Of a DNA stretch of 64,000 bases, positions 63,065-64,000 are shown in pieces. Position numbers and translations under genes: made by a program. The notes beneath the pieces are model-generated. The model saw nothing but the letters and a program-made list of their open reading frames with translations, was not told where the DNA came from and did no database searches. Numbering within the stretch: the first letter of the stretch is position 1; each line of letters starts with the position of its first letter. Source of the stretch: Syngnathus acus (lineage: Eukaryota; Chordata; Actinopteri; Syngnathiformes; Syngnathidae); the NCBI RefSeq assembly GCF_901709675.1, contig NC_051094.1:2832501-2896500 (forward strand). Direction: 5' to 3'.

Positions 63065-63591
63065 ATGTTGTTGAGAGGTACTCAAAGGATCCCCTGAACA
63101 AGAGGTTGCGCTGACAAGCTAAGCTAATGTGTTTTATTGACAGCACCTTCTTTAAAAACAAGGAAATCTGCTATTACAGGTGGAATGTCATTTATCGGCT
63201 CGTTCGCAGCTCACCAGGCAACCGGGGGAGCCTCTCCGTGTGTTTGACTGCTATTTCCGAGGGGTCTAAAAGCGAGCCGGGGGTGACATCATCGGCCCAC
63301 GTGTCCGTCTAAATATTACATTAGACGTGCTCCCTGGTGTGTCAGCGCTTGCTGCTTCTTTTCTTCTCAGCCACTATTTGTGTCTCTCGCCTTCTTTTTC
63401 ATCTCTTTTTTGACCCCAGCTGCATCTGGCATGTCGCCACGCTACCGCTCAGAACCAATCACGCTTGTCGTCTGATTTGTTGCCTGGAAAAATGGCGGCC
63501 TTTGTTGCTTCTGCGGCATACGTTGACTGTATTTTGTATTTTGTACCCATCGAATTGCAGTTCAACATTCACATCATACAAGCATTTTAAC

Positions 63592-63765
63592 TACCGTAAT
63601 TTTCGGACTATAAGTCGCACCGGAGTATAAGTCGCACCAGCCATAAAATGCCCAAAAAAGTGAAAAAAAACCATATATATGTATATAAATCGCTCCTGAG
63701 TATAAGTCGCCCCCCCACCCAAACTATGGAAAAAAAACGCGACTTATAGTCCGAAAATTACGGTA
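63592..63765. mobile_element. Short foldback MITE, 174 bp (second copy)
   Basis: It has the same family, length and TA-flanked ends as 44504-44677, with only scattered differences in the central A-run and TATATA segment. Confidence 0.88.
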
Positions 63766-64000
63766 CTTATTTGCTCCAACACTTCCTTGATTTATTACAT
63801 TTACAAAGTCTACAGTAAATATCTCGATAGAAAAAAAAACACGCGATAAGAAACAATCCAATAAAAAGTAGTAACAGAAACTGAGCACATTTATGTGCCA
63901 CATGAACACGTATTCTTACGACACCCAAACTAGTTCACGGCGCATCGTTTATAACCTCAAAACGTCACGTTGGCACCATCATAAACTGAGGACCTCCCAC

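Overview
This window is about 64 kb of animal (teleost-like) nuclear DNA lying almost entirely inside the introns of one gene on the minus strand. Three spliced exons are readable: 30086-29850, 22392-22249 and 14419-14316. Joined in that order they give a continuous open frame (intron phases 1, 1, 1, then 0) that I recognise as the N-terminal ectodomain of the netrin receptor UNC5C. The exons cover the acidic linker after the signal peptide, all of Ig domain 1 and the first half of Ig domain 2. The signal-peptide exon should lie beyond position 64000. The second half of Ig2, the thrombospondin repeats, the membrane segment and the ZU5/UPA/death-domain tail should lie below position 1. I found no other protein-coding gene. 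The long open stretches elsewhere are low-complexity or repeat-derived.

Organism: a ray-finned (teleost) fish is the best inference. The evidence is an UNC5C close to the vertebrate form, dense CA/GT microsatellites, many short TA-flanked inverted-repeat elements, hAT-type remnants with a CAGGGGTGTCAAACTCA end, a tRNA-like SINE beginning GGTGGCACGATGGCC, and an L2-like LINE 3' tail. Species cannot be determined from this.

Layout: 1-14315 is intron 4. It holds a decayed ~57-bp tandem array (about 4.6-9.4 kb) interrupted by two foldback MITEs, plus hAT-like and other small repeats. 14316-14419 is exon 4. 14420-22248 is intron 3. 22249-22392 is exon 3. 22393-29849 is intron 2, with a SINE and two short tandem duplications. 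29850-30086 is exon 2. 30087-64000 is the 3' part of a very long intron 1. It holds most of the MITEs, a TGAC-rich cryptic repeat (31.7-32.6 kb), a LINE reverse-transcriptase relic (41.4 kb), two sister arrays of a TTCCTGACTTGCTG-type repeat (48.8-49.4 and 50.7-51.0 kb), a degenerate ~200-bp tandem array (58.6-59.1 kb), and a TCTA microsatellite complex seeded by a LINE tail (62.65-63.06 kb).

The most interesting single site is 52625-52530 on the minus strand. There a long polypyrimidine tract with almost no AG ends in CAG directly abutting GTAAGA. This is the layout of a recursive-splicing (ratchet) site, in the correct orientation inside the long first intron of a neuronal guidance-receptor gene. 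Several non-repetitive, homeodomain-motif-rich blocks, above all the CpG-dense 57385-57810 block, are candidate intronic regulatory elements. Nothing in the window supports prokaryotic features such as operons, CRISPR arrays or ribosome binding sites.
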